Positions 31,038 through 40,135 of a stretch of 64,000 nt of DNA are shown here, in pieces. A program made the position numbers and the translations under genes. Under the pieces are notes generated by a model that saw only the letters and a list, made by a program, of their open reading frames with translations, was not told the DNA's origin and ran no database searches. The DNA is from Streptococcus respiraculi (GTDB lineage: Bacteria > Bacillota > Bacilli > Lactobacillales > Streptococcaceae): assembly GCF_003595525.1 (NCBI RefSeq), contig NZ_CP022680.1, forward strand, positions 1,452,001 through 1,516,000. Direction: 5' to 3'. Positions within the stretch are counted from its first letter, which is position 1. The number at the start of each line of letters is the position of its first letter.

Positions 31038-31790
31038 ATGTTTTTAGAAATCAATCATTTAGAAAAAGTCTATCGTACCCGTTTTTCAAAAGAAGAAACA
31101 CGCGCCCTTCAAGATGTCGATTTTAAGGTCGAAGAAGGAGAATTTATTGCAATCATGGGAGAAAGTGGCTCTGGTAAAACAACCCTACTCAATATCCTGG
31201 CTACCCTTGATAAACCAAGCAATGGCAATGTTATTCTCAAAAATCAAGACATTACCAAAATCAGGGAAAGCCAACTAGCGGATTTCCGCCTGCGTAACCT
31301 CGGATTTGTCTTCCAAGATTTTAATTTATTGGATACCCTGTCAATACGGGATAATATTTTTCTGCCACTGGTACTGGCAAGAAAATCCTATCACGAAATG
31401 GAAGCACGACTAGCGCAACTTGCTCCAACCTTACGGATCGAAGACTTACTCAACAAGCGTCCCTTTGAACTTTCAGGTGGACAAAAGCAGCGAATAGCCA
31501 TTGCCCGCAGTTTGATTACCCAACCTCAATTGATTCTTGCTGATGAGCCAACAGCAGCACTTGACTATCGTAATTCAGAAGATCTATTAACTCTCTTTGA
31601 AGAAATCAATACCGCAGGTCAAACCATTCTAATGGTAACCCATTCAGCCAATGCAGCTAGTCATGCTAGACGAGTCCTCTTTATCAAGGACGGCCGTATC
31701 TTTCATCAGCTTTATAAGGCTAATAAATCAAGTGGCGATTTCGCTAAGGAAATCTCACTCAGCATGTCTGCACTTCTAGGAGGTGAGTAA
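31038..31790 (+). CDS. Bce-type ABC transporter, ATP-binding subunit
   Basis: A 250-aa ATPase that powers the BceB-like permease in resistance to cell-wall-active peptides such as bacitracin or lantibiotics. Walker A GESGSGKTT, signature ELSGGQKQR and Walker B LILADEPTAALD are present. ATG at 31038 follows AAGGAG; the longer upstream frame has no family similarity. It is followed 3 bp later by the permease gene. Confidence 0.9.
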   Translation: MFLEINHLEKVYRTRFSKEETRALQDVDFKVEEGEFIAIMGESGSGKTTLLNILATLDKPSNGNVILKNQDITKIRESQLADFRLRNLGFVFQDFNLLDTLSIRDNIFLPLVLARKSYHEMEARLAQLAPTLRIEDLLNKRPFELSGGQKQRIAIARSLITQPQLILADEPTAALDYRNSEDLLTLFEEINTAGQTILMVTHSANAASHARRVLFIKDGRIFHQLYKANKSSGDFAKEISLSMSALLGGE

Positions 31791-31793
31791 GGT

Positions 31794-33761
31794 ATGTTCT
31801 ATCTCAAATTAGCTTATGGGAATATTCGGAAATCCTTTCAAACTTTTGCGCCCTTTATTCTAGCGACTTTAGTCCTTTTTGTGCTAAATTGTTCGATTAT
31901 CCTCTTGATGCTAAGTCCTATTGCAAAAACAATGGGAACAGGAGCGCTGGCGCTTGGTTTAGGTAGTGGAGTTCTTACGATTTTTTCTCTCATCATGGAA
32001 ATCTATAGCTTTAATTTCCTAATGAAGCAGCGTGGTAGAGAATTTGGTTTATACAATATGCTTGGCATGAATAAGAAAAAGCTGGCCCTGATTGCAACGC
32101 TTGAATTGCTGATGATTCTTATTCTGGTCATTGTTCTAGGAAGTATCTTGAGTGTAGCATTTGCCAACCTAATGTACTTGATTTTTGTCAATCTACTCCA
32201 TGGAACCAATCTGCATTTTGAAATCTCTTTCCTGGCTCTTTTCCTCAATAGCCTTATTTTCTCAGGGATATTTTTCCTTTTGGAACTCTTAACTATTTAT
32301 AAAGTACAGTTCTCATCTCCTCTTATTTTGTTCAAAAGTAAGGAAGAAGGTGAGAAAGAACCCAAAGGGAATCTGCTTCTTGCTATTTTGGCCCTCATTT
32401 GTCTTGGTGTAGGGTATTATCTATCTCTTTCATCTAGTCAAGTTACGCCGATTGTCGTTTTATACAGATTCTTTATTGCGGTTTTATTCGTCATTGCAGG
32501 AACCTATCTCTTTTATATTAGTTTTATCGCCTGGTATTTGAAACGTCGTCGCAAGCAGAAGAAGTATTTCTATACACCGGAACATTTCATCGCAACATCC
32601 CAGATGATTTTCCGTATGAAACAGCACGCAACAGGGCTTGCCAATATTACTATTCTTGCTATTATGGCCTTTGTGACGATTGCAACAACTACGTCGCTTT
32701 ATACTAATATGACAAATACTATGGATGTGCTCTTTCCGAAAGAAAGTAGCATTACCTACCACGTTCAAAGCAGGCAAGAAGGAGAAGCAGTTTTTCAGAA
32801 AACGGTGCTTGATACCTATCCGGAAAAAGCAAACGATAGTATCCGTTATCTGAGTTTTGCTGAAACGATTTCCTATGACGGTAGTAAGACCCTTCCTTTA
32901 AATAAAGAGACTCTGAATCATCCTTCTATTACTGGAATGACTTCATTGTATATTATGACCCAAGAAGATGTTCGAAAATTGGGCAATACAATTCCTGAGT
33001 TAAAAGAGCAGCAAGTTGCCTTTTATCTACCACATCGGACCAGTCACCTAGAATCAGTTGTTCTTGGAGAAAAGACCTTTGACGTCGTAGAAGGTGTACA
33101 AAATATTCAGGTTTCTGACTTGCTAAACACCTATAATCCTGCTCTACTTATCGTCAGCAATGATCAGGTACTCCAAGAATTTGTCCAAGTCTTTAAAGAA
33201 AGTAGAGACAACGGAGAACAGTTGATGAATTATCAAGTCCAGACCAATCTAAGCCGTGAGGAATTTCAAGCCTTGGTCGGAGCAACTGCTGGAGATTTCA
33301 TGACAGAAGACGGTAGTCAGAGTCTGGGGGTTGTTGTCCAAAAAGAAGACTTCCAAAATGAAATACTAGGTTTTGTAGGTGGTTTCCTCTTTACAGGCTT
33401 CCTACTCGGTATCAGCTTCTTATTGGGGGCTGCCTTGATTATCTACTATAAACAGTATTCTGAAGGGCATGAAGATAAGAAATCTTACAAGATTCTTCAA
33501 GAGGTGGGAATGAGCCAAACCGCCGTTAAAAAGACCATTAACTCTCAGGTTTTACTTGTCTTCTTTATGCCGCTAGGTATGGCCATTCTCCATTTTATCG
33601 CCTCCCTTACCATGTTGAAGCAGATGTTGCTCATGTTTGGCGTAACCTCACACAGGATGATTTATACCGTAAGTGGCATAACAATTCTCCTTATCTGCCT
33701 GCTGTATTATATCATTTACAAATGGACAAGTAGGGCTTATTACCGCATTATTGAAAGATAG
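31794..33761 (+). CDS. Bce-type ABC transporter permease
   Basis: A 655-aa membrane protein with about ten transmembrane segments and a large extracellular domain of roughly 200 residues (about 310-520) between the seventh and eighth, the hallmark of BceB-like permeases. The N-terminal KLAYGNIRKSFQTFAPF and the FtsX-type segments fit. In the family the permease both frees lipid II-cycle targets from peptide antibiotics and signals to the histidine kinase. The peptide it responds to cannot be read from sequence. Confidence 0.9.
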   Translation: MFYLKLAYGNIRKSFQTFAPFILATLVLFVLNCSIILLMLSPIAKTMGTGALALGLGSGVLTIFSLIMEIYSFNFLMKQRGREFGLYNMLGMNKKKLALIATLELLMILILVIVLGSILSVAFANLMYLIFVNLLHGTNLHFEISFLALFLNSLIFSGIFFLLELLTIYKVQFSSPLILFKSKEEGEKEPKGNLLLAILALICLGVGYYLSLSSSQVTPIVVLYRFFIAVLFVIAGTYLFYISFIAWYLKRRRKQKKYFYTPEHFIATSQMIFRMKQHATGLANITILAIMAFVTIATTTSLYTNMTNTMDVLFPKESSITYHVQSRQEGEAVFQKTVLDTYPEKANDSIRYLSFAETISYDGSKTLPLNKETLNHPSITGMTSLYIMTQEDVRKLGNTIPELKEQQVAFYLPHRTSHLESVVLGEKTFDVVEGVQNIQVSDLLNTYNPALLIVSNDQVLQEFVQVFKESRDNGEQLMNYQVQTNLSREEFQALVGATAGDFMTEDGSQSLGVVVQKEDFQNEILGFVGGFLFTGFLLGISFLLGAALIIYYKQYSEGHEDKKSYKILQEVGMSQTAVKKTINSQVLLVFFMPLGMAILHFIASLTMLKQMLLMFGVTSHRMIYTVSGITILLICLLYYIIYKWTSRAYYRIIER

Positions 33762-33816
33762 GCCTTGTTCATTAACAACTGGATATTAGGCGTATTCTGT
33801 ATAGACTAGATTACAG

Positions 33817-33852
33817 AAAAAGTGGCTTTGTCGGTCACTTTTTTGATACAAT
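33817..33852 (+). promoter_or_regulatory. Terminator-like hairpin and -10 box of the response regulator
   Basis: AAAAAGTG and CACTTTTTT arms at 33817-33844 form a terminator after bceAB. TACAAT at 33847-33852 follows, only 6 bp before the ATG at 33859. No ribosome site exists between them, so a transcript from this box would be leaderless. Confidence 0.55.
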
Positions 33853-33858
33853 AAGACT

Positions 33859-34524
33859 ATGAACAAAGACAAAATTTATATCGTAGAAGATGATGAAACG
33901 ATTGTACAGCTATTGATGAGTCATCTGAGCCAAAACTATCACGTGAAAAGTGTCCATAATTATCGTGCAGTGAGCCAAGAAATAGCAGAATGGCAACCCG
34001 ATGTGGTTCTTATGGACATCAGTCTTCCGTACTTTAATGGCTTTTATTGGACGACAGAAATTCGCAAGACCATGACCATGCCGATTATTTTTATTTCCAG
34101 TAGCGATGATGAAATGAACGCTGTCATGGCTATGAATATGGGAGGAGATGATTTTATCGCCAAACCCTTCTCCCTTCCTCTTTTGGATGCTAAAATTGCT
34201 GCCTTTTTGCGCCGCATCCAACAGTTCACACAGATTAATCACCTTGTCTTAGAGGGCTACCAATTGAATATGGACGGGCGTTTCAGCTACCAAGATAAGC
34301 ACATCCAACTCTCACCGACGGAGACTAAAATTCTCACTACCCTTATGCAACAACAAGGACAGGTTGTAACCAAGGAAAAGCTACTGGAACAACTGTGGGA
34401 AAACGAGGAATTTATTGATCAAAACACCTTGAATGTCAATATGGCACGTTTACGTAAAAAAGTCAGCGAACTAGGATTTGATCGCATTCATACCATTCGT
34501 GGAGTGGGGTATATTGTTCAATGA
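33859..34524 (+). CDS. Response regulator, BceR-like (OmpR family)
   Basis: A 221-aa response regulator with receiver domain (EDD near residue 12, phospho-Asp in VVLMDISLP near residue 54, the Lys in AKPFS) and a C-terminal winged helix (TLNVNMARLRKKV, IRGVGYIV). It likely binds the tandem sites upstream of bceA. No ribosome site precedes ATG. Its stop overlaps the start of the kinase gene. Confidence 0.9.
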   Translation: MNKDKIYIVEDDETIVQLLMSHLSQNYHVKSVHNYRAVSQEIAEWQPDVVLMDISLPYFNGFYWTTEIRKTMTMPIIFISSSDDEMNAVMAMNMGGDDFIAKPFSLPLLDAKIAAFLRRIQQFTQINHLVLEGYQLNMDGRFSYQDKHIQLSPTETKILTTLMQQQGQVVTKEKLLEQLWENEEFIDQNTLNVNMARLRKKVSELGFDRIHTIRGVGYIVQ

Positions 34525-35459
34525 TGATAAAATTTTTAAAAGAATATGCTGGTTGGTACCTCGTGTATTTCATCATCGGGATCAGTATAGTAGTCCTGTT
34601 TCTTCTCTATCAGCTTCCATTTGATTTCCTCTTACAAAGTCTCTTTTTTACCAGTATCCTCCTTGCTATCTGGACTGTTTGGCTATTTTTTCATTTTAAA
34701 CGAAAACAAGAAATCATTGAAAACTTTACGGGAGAAATAAAAGGAACAGAGCTCAATTTGCCATCTGATTTGGCTTATTTAGCCTTGTTAGAACGCGAGA
34801 AAGAAGCAAGTAACGCCCTCATCCTTGCCTACAAATCTCGTGAAAATGAGTGGCAGTCCGTGGTCAAAATGTGGTCTCACCAGATGAAAGTCCCCTTGGC
34901 TGCCCTCTCTTTGATGAGCCAAACAAATCAGCTTTCTCAAACTGAGGTCAATCACCAATTACTGCGACTTGACAATTATATGACAAATCTTCTCAATTAC
35001 ATGAAGTTGTCCAATCAGACCAGTGATTTTCGCTTTGAGATGATTGAGGTTCGAGAACTGATTGTCGACTTGGTTAAAAAGTACCGCAGTCAGTTTTTGC
35101 AAAAGGAGTTGAGTCTTGACATAAAAGGGGAATGGCAGGTAAAGAGCGATCGGAAGTGGCTATCCTTTGCCCTGTCCCAAGTGATCGATAACGCTATTAA
35201 GTACAGTCAAAATAAAAAATCCATTATCATTCATCTGGAAAATGGCGTCACGATTATCGATCAGGGGATTGGAATTTTACCAGAGGATCTTCCCCGCTTA
35301 TTTGACGAAGGATTTACCGGTTACAATGGGCGTGAACATCAGAAAGCCAGTGGATTTGGTCTTTATTTGACCAAACGGGTGCTCACCCAGTTAGCCTTAT
35401 CGATTGATATTAGCAGTCAAATTGATCAAGGAACTCAGGTTCGTATTTGGAAGAAGTAG
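34521..35459 (+). CDS. Sensor histidine kinase, BceS-like intramembrane-sensing
   Basis: A 312-aa kinase with two closely spaced membrane helices (residues about 11-55) and almost no extracellular loop, typical of BceS-type kinases that listen to their ABC transporter. The phospho-His is in MWSHQMKVPLAAL near residue 121; N-box VIDNAIKYS and G-box GFGLYLTKR follow. ATG overlaps the regulator stop as ATGA, implying translational coupling. Confidence 0.9.
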   Translation: MMIKFLKEYAGWYLVYFIIGISIVVLFLLYQLPFDFLLQSLFFTSILLAIWTVWLFFHFKRKQEIIENFTGEIKGTELNLPSDLAYLALLEREKEASNALILAYKSRENEWQSVVKMWSHQMKVPLAALSLMSQTNQLSQTEVNHQLLRLDNYMTNLLNYMKLSNQTSDFRFEMIEVRELIVDLVKKYRSQFLQKELSLDIKGEWQVKSDRKWLSFALSQVIDNAIKYSQNKKSIIIHLENGVTIIDQGIGILPEDLPRLFDEGFTGYNGREHQKASGFGLYLTKRVLTQLALSIDISSQIDQGTQVRIWKK

Positions 35460-35620
35460 GAGAAGCAGATGAAGCTAGCCCTTGTCTCTGCTCTCAGGAC
35501 CAGTCTCATGCAGTTGCAACAGCCCAGAAGAATGGCAGATTTTACCGCATGAATATATGAAGTAGATAAGAGACTCTCTAAGCCTATCTCGCTTTAGAAA
35601 ATCAAGGAATTATAAAAATA

Positions 35621-35680
35621 GAAGGAGTATGCTATTTACATAATATAAATTACGTAAATAGCATACTCCTTCATCTTTTT
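35621..35680 (+). terminator. Strong terminator after bceS with palindromic core
   Basis: Perfect 19-bp arms (35621-35639 and 35654-35672) followed by ATCTTTTTTT. The tip contains TTTACATAAT and ATTACGTAAA, a core found in three more terminators up to 42.1 kb. The stretch 35460-35620 holds no recognisable gene. Confidence 0.88.
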
Positions 35681-35732
35681 TTGCTATACGCTTCAAAAGG
35701 GAGAAATCTTTCACTATATTGTTACTTAAGAT

Positions 35733-35760
35733 TTGAAAACGGTTTAAAAGATGATATACT
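35733..35760 (+). promoter_or_regulatory. Phosphohexomutase promoter with cre-like site
   Basis: TTGAAA, 16-bp spacer, TATACT with upstream TGA. A cre-like TGAAAACGGTTTAA at 35734-35747 overlaps the -35 and spacer, so glucose control is possible. Confidence 0.65.
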
Positions 35761-35783
35761 AGGAGTAGATAAAGGAGGAAGTT

Positions 35784-37295
35784 ATGTCACATCATGTTTT
35801 GCAAAATGGTTCAGATATTCGCGGGATTGCGATTGCAACAGACGAATTAGCAGTTAATTTGACTCCAGAAGCGGTCACAAAGATTGTGCGCGGCTTGGTC
35901 TACTGGCTTTGTCAAGATGACGAGCTAGATAAGATTTATCAGGCTGGTAGACTGACGATCGGGATTGGACGAGATAGCCGCCTTAGCGGTCCTAGTCTAG
36001 TTGAAGCCTTTACAACAGAAGCGGTGCGACTAGGAGCTCAAGTCATTGATTTCGGTCTAGCTACCACTCCAGCCCTCTTTATGAGTACCCAATATGAGGA
36101 ATTTGCCTGTCATGCTGGCGTTATGGTAACGGCTAGTCACTTGCCGTATTATTTCAATGGAATTAAAATCTTTAGCCGAAAAGGTGGCGCAGAACACGAA
36201 GATATCGCCTGCATTCTAGAGCACGATCAAGATTTAGGGGAACAAGCAGGTGGAGCAGTGACAACCGCAGATTTGTTAACACCATATGCCGCAGATTTGG
36301 TTGGTAAAATTCGCCAAGCTAACCAAGGACAAGAAAGACCGCTTGATGGCTTGCACATTATTGTTGATGCAGGAAATGGGGCAGGAGGCTTCTTTGCAGA
36401 CAAGGTTCTTCGGGTCTTGGGAGCTGATACAACTGGCTCACAATTTCTAGACCCAGACGGCACTTTCCCAAATCATATTCCAAACCCAGATAATAAGGAA
36501 GCCATGGCTAGTATTCAGGCTGCTGTATTGAAACATCAGGCGGATTTGGGGATTATCTTTGATACCGATGTCGACCGTGCTGCCTTAGTGACTAAATCAG
36601 GCGAGATTTTAAATCGAAACAATCTCATTGCCATCCTTGCTCAAATCATTTTGCAGGAACACCCAGGCACAAGTATTGTCACCAATTCACCAACTTCAGA
36701 ACATTTAAAACGCTTTATTGAAGAGTTGGGTGGCAAGCAGATTCGCTATATTTCAGGTTATCGCAATGTCATCAATAAGGCTATTGAGACCAATCAAGCT
36801 GGCATTGATTGCCAGTTAGCGATTGAAACTTCTGGGCATGCGGCCTTTAAAGAAAATTATTTCCTTGATGATGGTACCTACGCCGCAGCAAAAATCCTCA
36901 TGCTCTTGCCACGTTTACAAGCAGAAGGAACTAGCTTAGATGACTTAATTGCTCAATTGAAACAGCCAGTAGAAACGCAAGAAGTCCGCTTTAAACTAGA
37001 AGCAGAAGACTACAGAGCGCTTGGTCAACAAGTGATTGCAGACTTACAAGCTCAAACGATTGAAGGCTTCCAATTTAATCCTGAAAATGAAGAAGGAGTG
37101 CGTTTTGATGTAACTGCTCCATACGGTGACGGTTGGTTCTTGTTGCGAATGAGTCTCCATGAGCCGCTTTTGGTCCTCCAAGTAGAAAATGATCATTCAG
37201 GCTACATTTTGCCAATTCTCAGACGTCTCTCTGAATTTTTAGCCACCTATCCTCAGGTAAATCAAACAAAGATGAAAGAAATTATTGAGCAATAA
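35784..37295 (+). CDS. Phosphomannomutase/phosphoglucomutase family protein
   Basis: A 503-aa alpha-D-phosphohexomutase that interconverts hexose 1- and 6-phosphates. The phosphoserine loop is TASHLPYYFNG near residue 115, the magnesium loop DTDVDR near residue 255, and the sugar-binding loop ETSGHAA near residue 350. AAAGGAGG precedes ATG. Whether it prefers glucose, mannose or glucosamine phosphates cannot be read. It is monocistronic and is the last plus-strand gene before the terminus. Confidence 0.88.
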   Translation: MSHHVLQNGSDIRGIAIATDELAVNLTPEAVTKIVRGLVYWLCQDDELDKIYQAGRLTIGIGRDSRLSGPSLVEAFTTEAVRLGAQVIDFGLATTPALFMSTQYEEFACHAGVMVTASHLPYYFNGIKIFSRKGGAEHEDIACILEHDQDLGEQAGGAVTTADLLTPYAADLVGKIRQANQGQERPLDGLHIIVDAGNGAGGFFADKVLRVLGADTTGSQFLDPDGTFPNHIPNPDNKEAMASIQAAVLKHQADLGIIFDTDVDRAALVTKSGEILNRNNLIAILAQIILQEHPGTSIVTNSPTSEHLKRFIEELGGKQIRYISGYRNVINKAIETNQAGIDCQLAIETSGHAAFKENYFLDDGTYAAAKILMLLPRLQAEGTSLDDLIAQLKQPVETQEVRFKLEAEDYRALGQQVIADLQAQTIEGFQFNPENEEGVRFDVTAPYGDGWFLLRMSLHEPLLVLQVENDHSGYILPILRRLSEFLATYPQVNQTKMKEIIEQ

Positions 37296-37301
37296 TACAA
37301 T

Positions 37302-37339
37302 AAAAAATTTACATAATATTTGTTATGTAAATTTTTTTG
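37302..37339. terminator. Bidirectional terminator with shared palindromic core
   Basis: Perfect 15-bp arms (left AAAAAATTTACATAA, 37302-37316; right 37323-37337) with A and T tracts on both sides. It lies between the convergent phosphohexomutase and xerS genes and carries the TTTACATAAT core. Confidence 0.9.
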
Positions 37340-37345
37340 TTGTTT

Positions 37346-38416
37346 TTATAATTTATCCAGAGCATTTTTTTGTTCATCATTGACGATATGGGTATAAAGG
37401 TCTGTTACCTGAGTATTGGCATGCCCCAGTTGGTGACTGACCAAAACCTGAGACTTGGTCGCATCATAGAGACGGGTAGCTAGTGTATGTCGGAGTTTGT
37501 GAGGGGTCACCCGAATCTTGAAGTCGGCAGAGTATTTGGCAACCATTTTTTCGATACTTGAGGCATCCATACGATTGGGTAGACCACGGTATTCAGATAA
37601 AAAGAAGGCGATGTCGGTCTTTTCAGCCTTGTACCGTTGCTGACGAATGGCAAGATAATTCTCCAGGTAGGTTTTGGCGAAATTTGCCACGTTGACCGAA
37701 TCCCGTTTGCCACCTTTTCGAGTCACCTCAATCATCATCATCTTTATATTAACATCAGAGAGATTGAGATTAACCGCCTCTGACAGCCGCACACCAGAAG
37801 CAAGGAGAAGTGCCAAAATCGCCAAATCACGCTCCTTATTTTTCTGGAAAGAAGAGAGTGCACGTTTCGATAGGTTGACCTGATACTGGGTGTCCACATA
37901 GTCCAAAAAGTCCATTGTTTCATCGCCTAAAAAGAGCTTTTGCTTGATGTTTTCCGCCCTAGCAGCAAGGGTCTCTTTTTTCTTCTTGGTGGAAACTTTT
38001 TTCATGACATTGCGGTAAAAATAGGGCTCGCCTTGCTCGTTTTCGACCTCTTCAGTCAAATATTTATAAAGGCTCGAAAGGGCAGACAAGGTGCGGTTTA
38101 TCGTCGTCTGCGAGACCCCATTTTGAGTCGTATTAGCATTCAGCAAGGGCCTTTCGCGTAAATACAAGATAAAGGCTTCCATGTCTTTCTTGGTCAAATG
38201 TTCCAGAGTATCCAAAGAAATTTCTGAAATGCTTGTTACAGATACCAAGTCGGCCTCCATCAGCCATTCAAAAAAACGACGATATTCTTTCAAGTATTCA
38301 TACAAGGTAGTAAAACTGTACGGAACAGCCAACTTGGATTGGTAGTAGTCTAAAACATACCAAGGCATGACCTCCTTTAATTGCTCAATTTTTTCCAGTA
38401 ATAATTCACGACGCAT
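37346..38416 (-). CDS. xerS: Tyrosine recombinase XerS, chromosome dimer resolution
   Basis: The single Xer recombinase of streptococci and lactococci, which resolves chromosome dimers at difSL together with FtsK. At 356 aa it has the SAM-like N-terminal domain and catalytic residues R in [11 protein letters not shown]-x-x-R in [12 protein letters not shown] in SHQLGHAN and Y in VTDLYTHI. Its target site lies 52 bp upstream of the start codon, the arrangement known for xerS. It is the first gene of the minus-strand arm. Confidence 0.96.
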   Translation of the reverse strand: MRRELLLEKIEQLKEVMPWYVLDYYQSKLAVPYSFTTLYEYLKEYRRFFEWLMEADLVSVTSISEISLDTLEHLTKKDMEAFILYLRERPLLNANTTQNGVSQTTINRTLSALSSLYKYLTEEVENEQGEPYFYRNVMKKVSTKKKKETLAARAENIKQKLFLGDETMDFLDYVDTQYQVNLSKRALSSFQKNKERDLAILALLLASGVRLSEAVNLNLSDVNIKMMMIEVTRKGGKRDSVNVANFAKTYLENYLAIRQQRYKAEKTDIAFFLSEYRGLPNRMDASSIEKMVAKYSADFKIRVTPHKLRHTLATRLYDATKSQVLVSHQLGHANTQVTDLYTHIVNDEQKNALDKL

Positions 38417-38444
38417 AATAATCTCCCCATTTGTTCTTATCTAT

Positions 38445-38473
38445 AGTATAGCACAAGTATAAATATATTTCAA
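38445..38473 (-). promoter_or_regulatory. xerS promoter overlapping difSL
   Basis: On the minus strand TTGAAA, 17-bp spacer, TATACT with an upstream TGC. The -35 hexamer is the last six bases of the difSL site, so XerS bound at dif would cover its own promoter. Confidence 0.7.
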
Positions 38474-38498
38474 GAAAATTATAGTTTTTCGGAAAGAT
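38468..38498 (-). other. difSL-like recombination site, replication terminus
   Basis: A 31-bp site directly upstream of xerS. On the minus strand the arms read CTTTCCGAAAAA and TTTTCTTGAAA around an AT-rich centre, the form I recall for difSL of lactococci and streptococci. Gene direction reverses here: plus to the left, minus to the right, so replication forks meet in this area. From 38499 to 38885 no intact gene is seen. Confidence 0.88.
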
Positions 38499-38718
38499 AT
38501 ATGGAGGACTATCAGAAATACTCGTGATAATCAAATTAGCCCGTGTTTTACCATAGTATGTAACTCATCAAGAATTTTTTATAAAACTGTTCTACCTTTT
38601 CTTAGATAGACTTAACCATTGTATCTCACCTATCTTCCTAATGAAAATGAAATAGAACAGACTTTCTCATATTTATCTTAATTCTTTAACGTTCTTACAT
38701 GCTCTTCAAGTACTTTGT

Positions 38719-38820
38719 TTAATATTTGTGTAAAAACAAGTTGACATAAAATCGAGATAGATATCCACCATAAGGATCTTCATCGCGTATTTCAGTAGCC
38801 TTAGTAACCGTTATGCACTT
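38719..38820 (-). pseudogene. Possible remnant of an AbiEii-like nucleotidyltransferase
   Basis: A short open stretch encodes TEIRDEDPYGGYLSRF before a stop. The I-R-x-x-D-x-YGG pattern recalls the AbiEii toxin family of nucleotidyltransferases. There is no start and no rest of the domain, so at most it is a relic in the dif-proximal gap. The match is short and may be chance. Confidence 0.22.
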
Positions 38821-38885
38821 TTATTTTTGAAGAAAATGCTAACGATAATCCATTTATTTCGCGTATACCATTTTTCAATAAGAAA

Positions 38886-38915
38886 AAGTTTACATAATCA
38901 TTATTACGTAAACTT
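38886..38915 (-). terminator. Terminator with shared palindromic core
   Basis: AAGTTTAC/GTAAACTT arms with inner ATAAT/ATTAC, followed on the minus strand by TTTTTC. It lies 18 bp after the stop of the 142-aa protein gene and shares the TTTACATAAT core. Confidence 0.75.
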
Positions 38916-38932
38916 AGCTTATTCCTTATCTA

Positions 38933-39361
38933 CTAATAATCTTGCTCTATGATTTTATCATCTCGATACCAGACTTCGATGTGATTTGTATATTGAGCAG
39001 CCTCGTTTTTGTCGAATATCTGACGAAGCCAAGTTGCAAAACCCTTGTCAAGCTGCTCACGGTCAATTACCTTATTGACCAAGTCAACATTTTTTCCTGA
39101 TACATTATGTCGGCTTAGATCATCGTTTGCAGAGGCTAACGAGGGAATGCAAATAACAATCCGCTGATAGGGTTTATCTGAAAAGAAACTACTTTGGGTT
39201 GTCCGAATCTCAACTCCCGGCACATTTTCAAAAATCCCGTTCAAATCGAGGCGCTCTCGTAAGGTTGCATGCCTCGTATGATTGAGAAATGCCATACCAA
39301 GGGTCAGGAGAAAAATGATGAAGAAGCATAGCCATAGCCAGCGTTTTTGGTACTTAGTCAT
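38933..39361 (-). CDS. Unknown protein with one N-terminal membrane helix
   Basis: A 142-aa protein with one hydrophobic segment (about residues 8-25, LWLCFFIIFLLTLGMAFL) after a short basic start, then a soluble, probably extracytoplasmic domain. I do not recognise a family. Its start overlaps the end of the upstream 246-aa gene by 8 bp, and both share layout (one helix, soluble domain, PxLs segment after a phosphate-size region), so they may be related and act together. Confidence 0.7.
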   Translation of the reverse strand: MTKYQKRWLWLCFFIIFLLTLGMAFLNHTRHATLRERLDLNGIFENVPGVEIRTTQSSFFSDKPYQRIVICIPSLASANDDLSRHNVSGKNVDLVNKVIDREQLDKGFATWLRQIFDKNEAAQYTNHIEVWYRDDKIIEQDY

Positions 39362-40094
39362 TTTTTTCTACCTCCAGACTCTCTGCACGTAAGTGCCATT
39401 TGCCATCCATCTTCTGATACTGGGCTTTGACATGATAAGACTCGCTGTCAAACATTCCTTTGGAACTGAGAAAAACGCCTTCCAGATAAATAACTTCTTC
39501 CATTGGATCGTAGCTGAAGTCAACATTTTCCTTGCCAAAGAGAAAATCCCAGCGCTTAAATTCGATTTTTTTATCCTTAGCCAAGGTTTTTCGCAGGGCC
39601 TCTTCTACTTCTCTTCTGACATCTGCTGGAGTATTACGGAAAGTTGAGGTCTTACGACCGTATGCCCAAGTTGCAATCGTTGCGCCATTATAAAATAATG
39701 TAAACTGCTCCGTTTGATCTTCGACATTGTCTGTATTGATAGAGGCAATCAGCGTGTCTTTGAGTAAATCACGGTACTGATCATCGCGAAACAGGGCTGA
39801 AGTATTACTTAATTTGGGAATATAAAAATCGATTTCCTTGTATTCCCTACTGCTAAACCAGCCTGAAATACTGTCTTTTGAAATGGCATCTACTTTTGAG
39901 CCCAAAACGCCAGAAAAAGCATCGTCAACCTGATTTCGTTTTGAAATTGCAACCTTTTCTTGATACCAGGGCGAGGCCGTCTCAATTATTTTTCCAAATG
40001 CAGGAAAGAACAAGAATCGAATACCCGCTATCGCAACGAGAATGAGAACGATAAAGACGATTAGGTCGATGATTTTTTTCTTCATTTTTTTCAT
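39354..40094 (-). CDS. Unknown protein with one N-terminal membrane helix
   Basis: A 246-aa protein: basic start, one membrane segment (about residues 8-28), then a soluble domain with IDFYIPKLSNTSALFRDD and AQYQKMDGKWHLRAESLEVE. I chose ATG at 40094; the frame also opens from a TTG at 40106. No good ribosome site is visible. It begins 22 bp after the ffh stop, so it may be translated from the ylxM-ffh transcript. Function unknown. Confidence 0.7.
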   Translation of the reverse strand: MKKMKKKIIDLIVFIVLILVAIAGIRFLFFPAFGKIIETASPWYQEKVAISKRNQVDDAFSGVLGSKVDAISKDSISGWFSSREYKEIDFYIPKLSNTSALFRDDQYRDLLKDTLIASINTDNVEDQTEQFTLFYNGATIATWAYGRKTSTFRNTPADVRREVEEALRKTLAKDKKIEFKRWDFLFGKENVDFSYDPMEEVIYLEGVFLSSKGMFDSESYHVKAQYQKMDGKWHLRAESLEVEKND

Positions 40095-40106
40095 AATTGA
40101 TATCAA

Positions 40107-40135
40107 AAGAAGAGAATTATTTTCTCTTCTTTTTC
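40107..40135 (-). terminator. Weak hairpin after ffh
   Basis: On the minus strand AGAAGAGAA and TTCTCTTCT arms around five bases, then TTTT. It overlaps the ffh stop region and could partly separate ffh from the two unknown genes. Confidence 0.5.
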
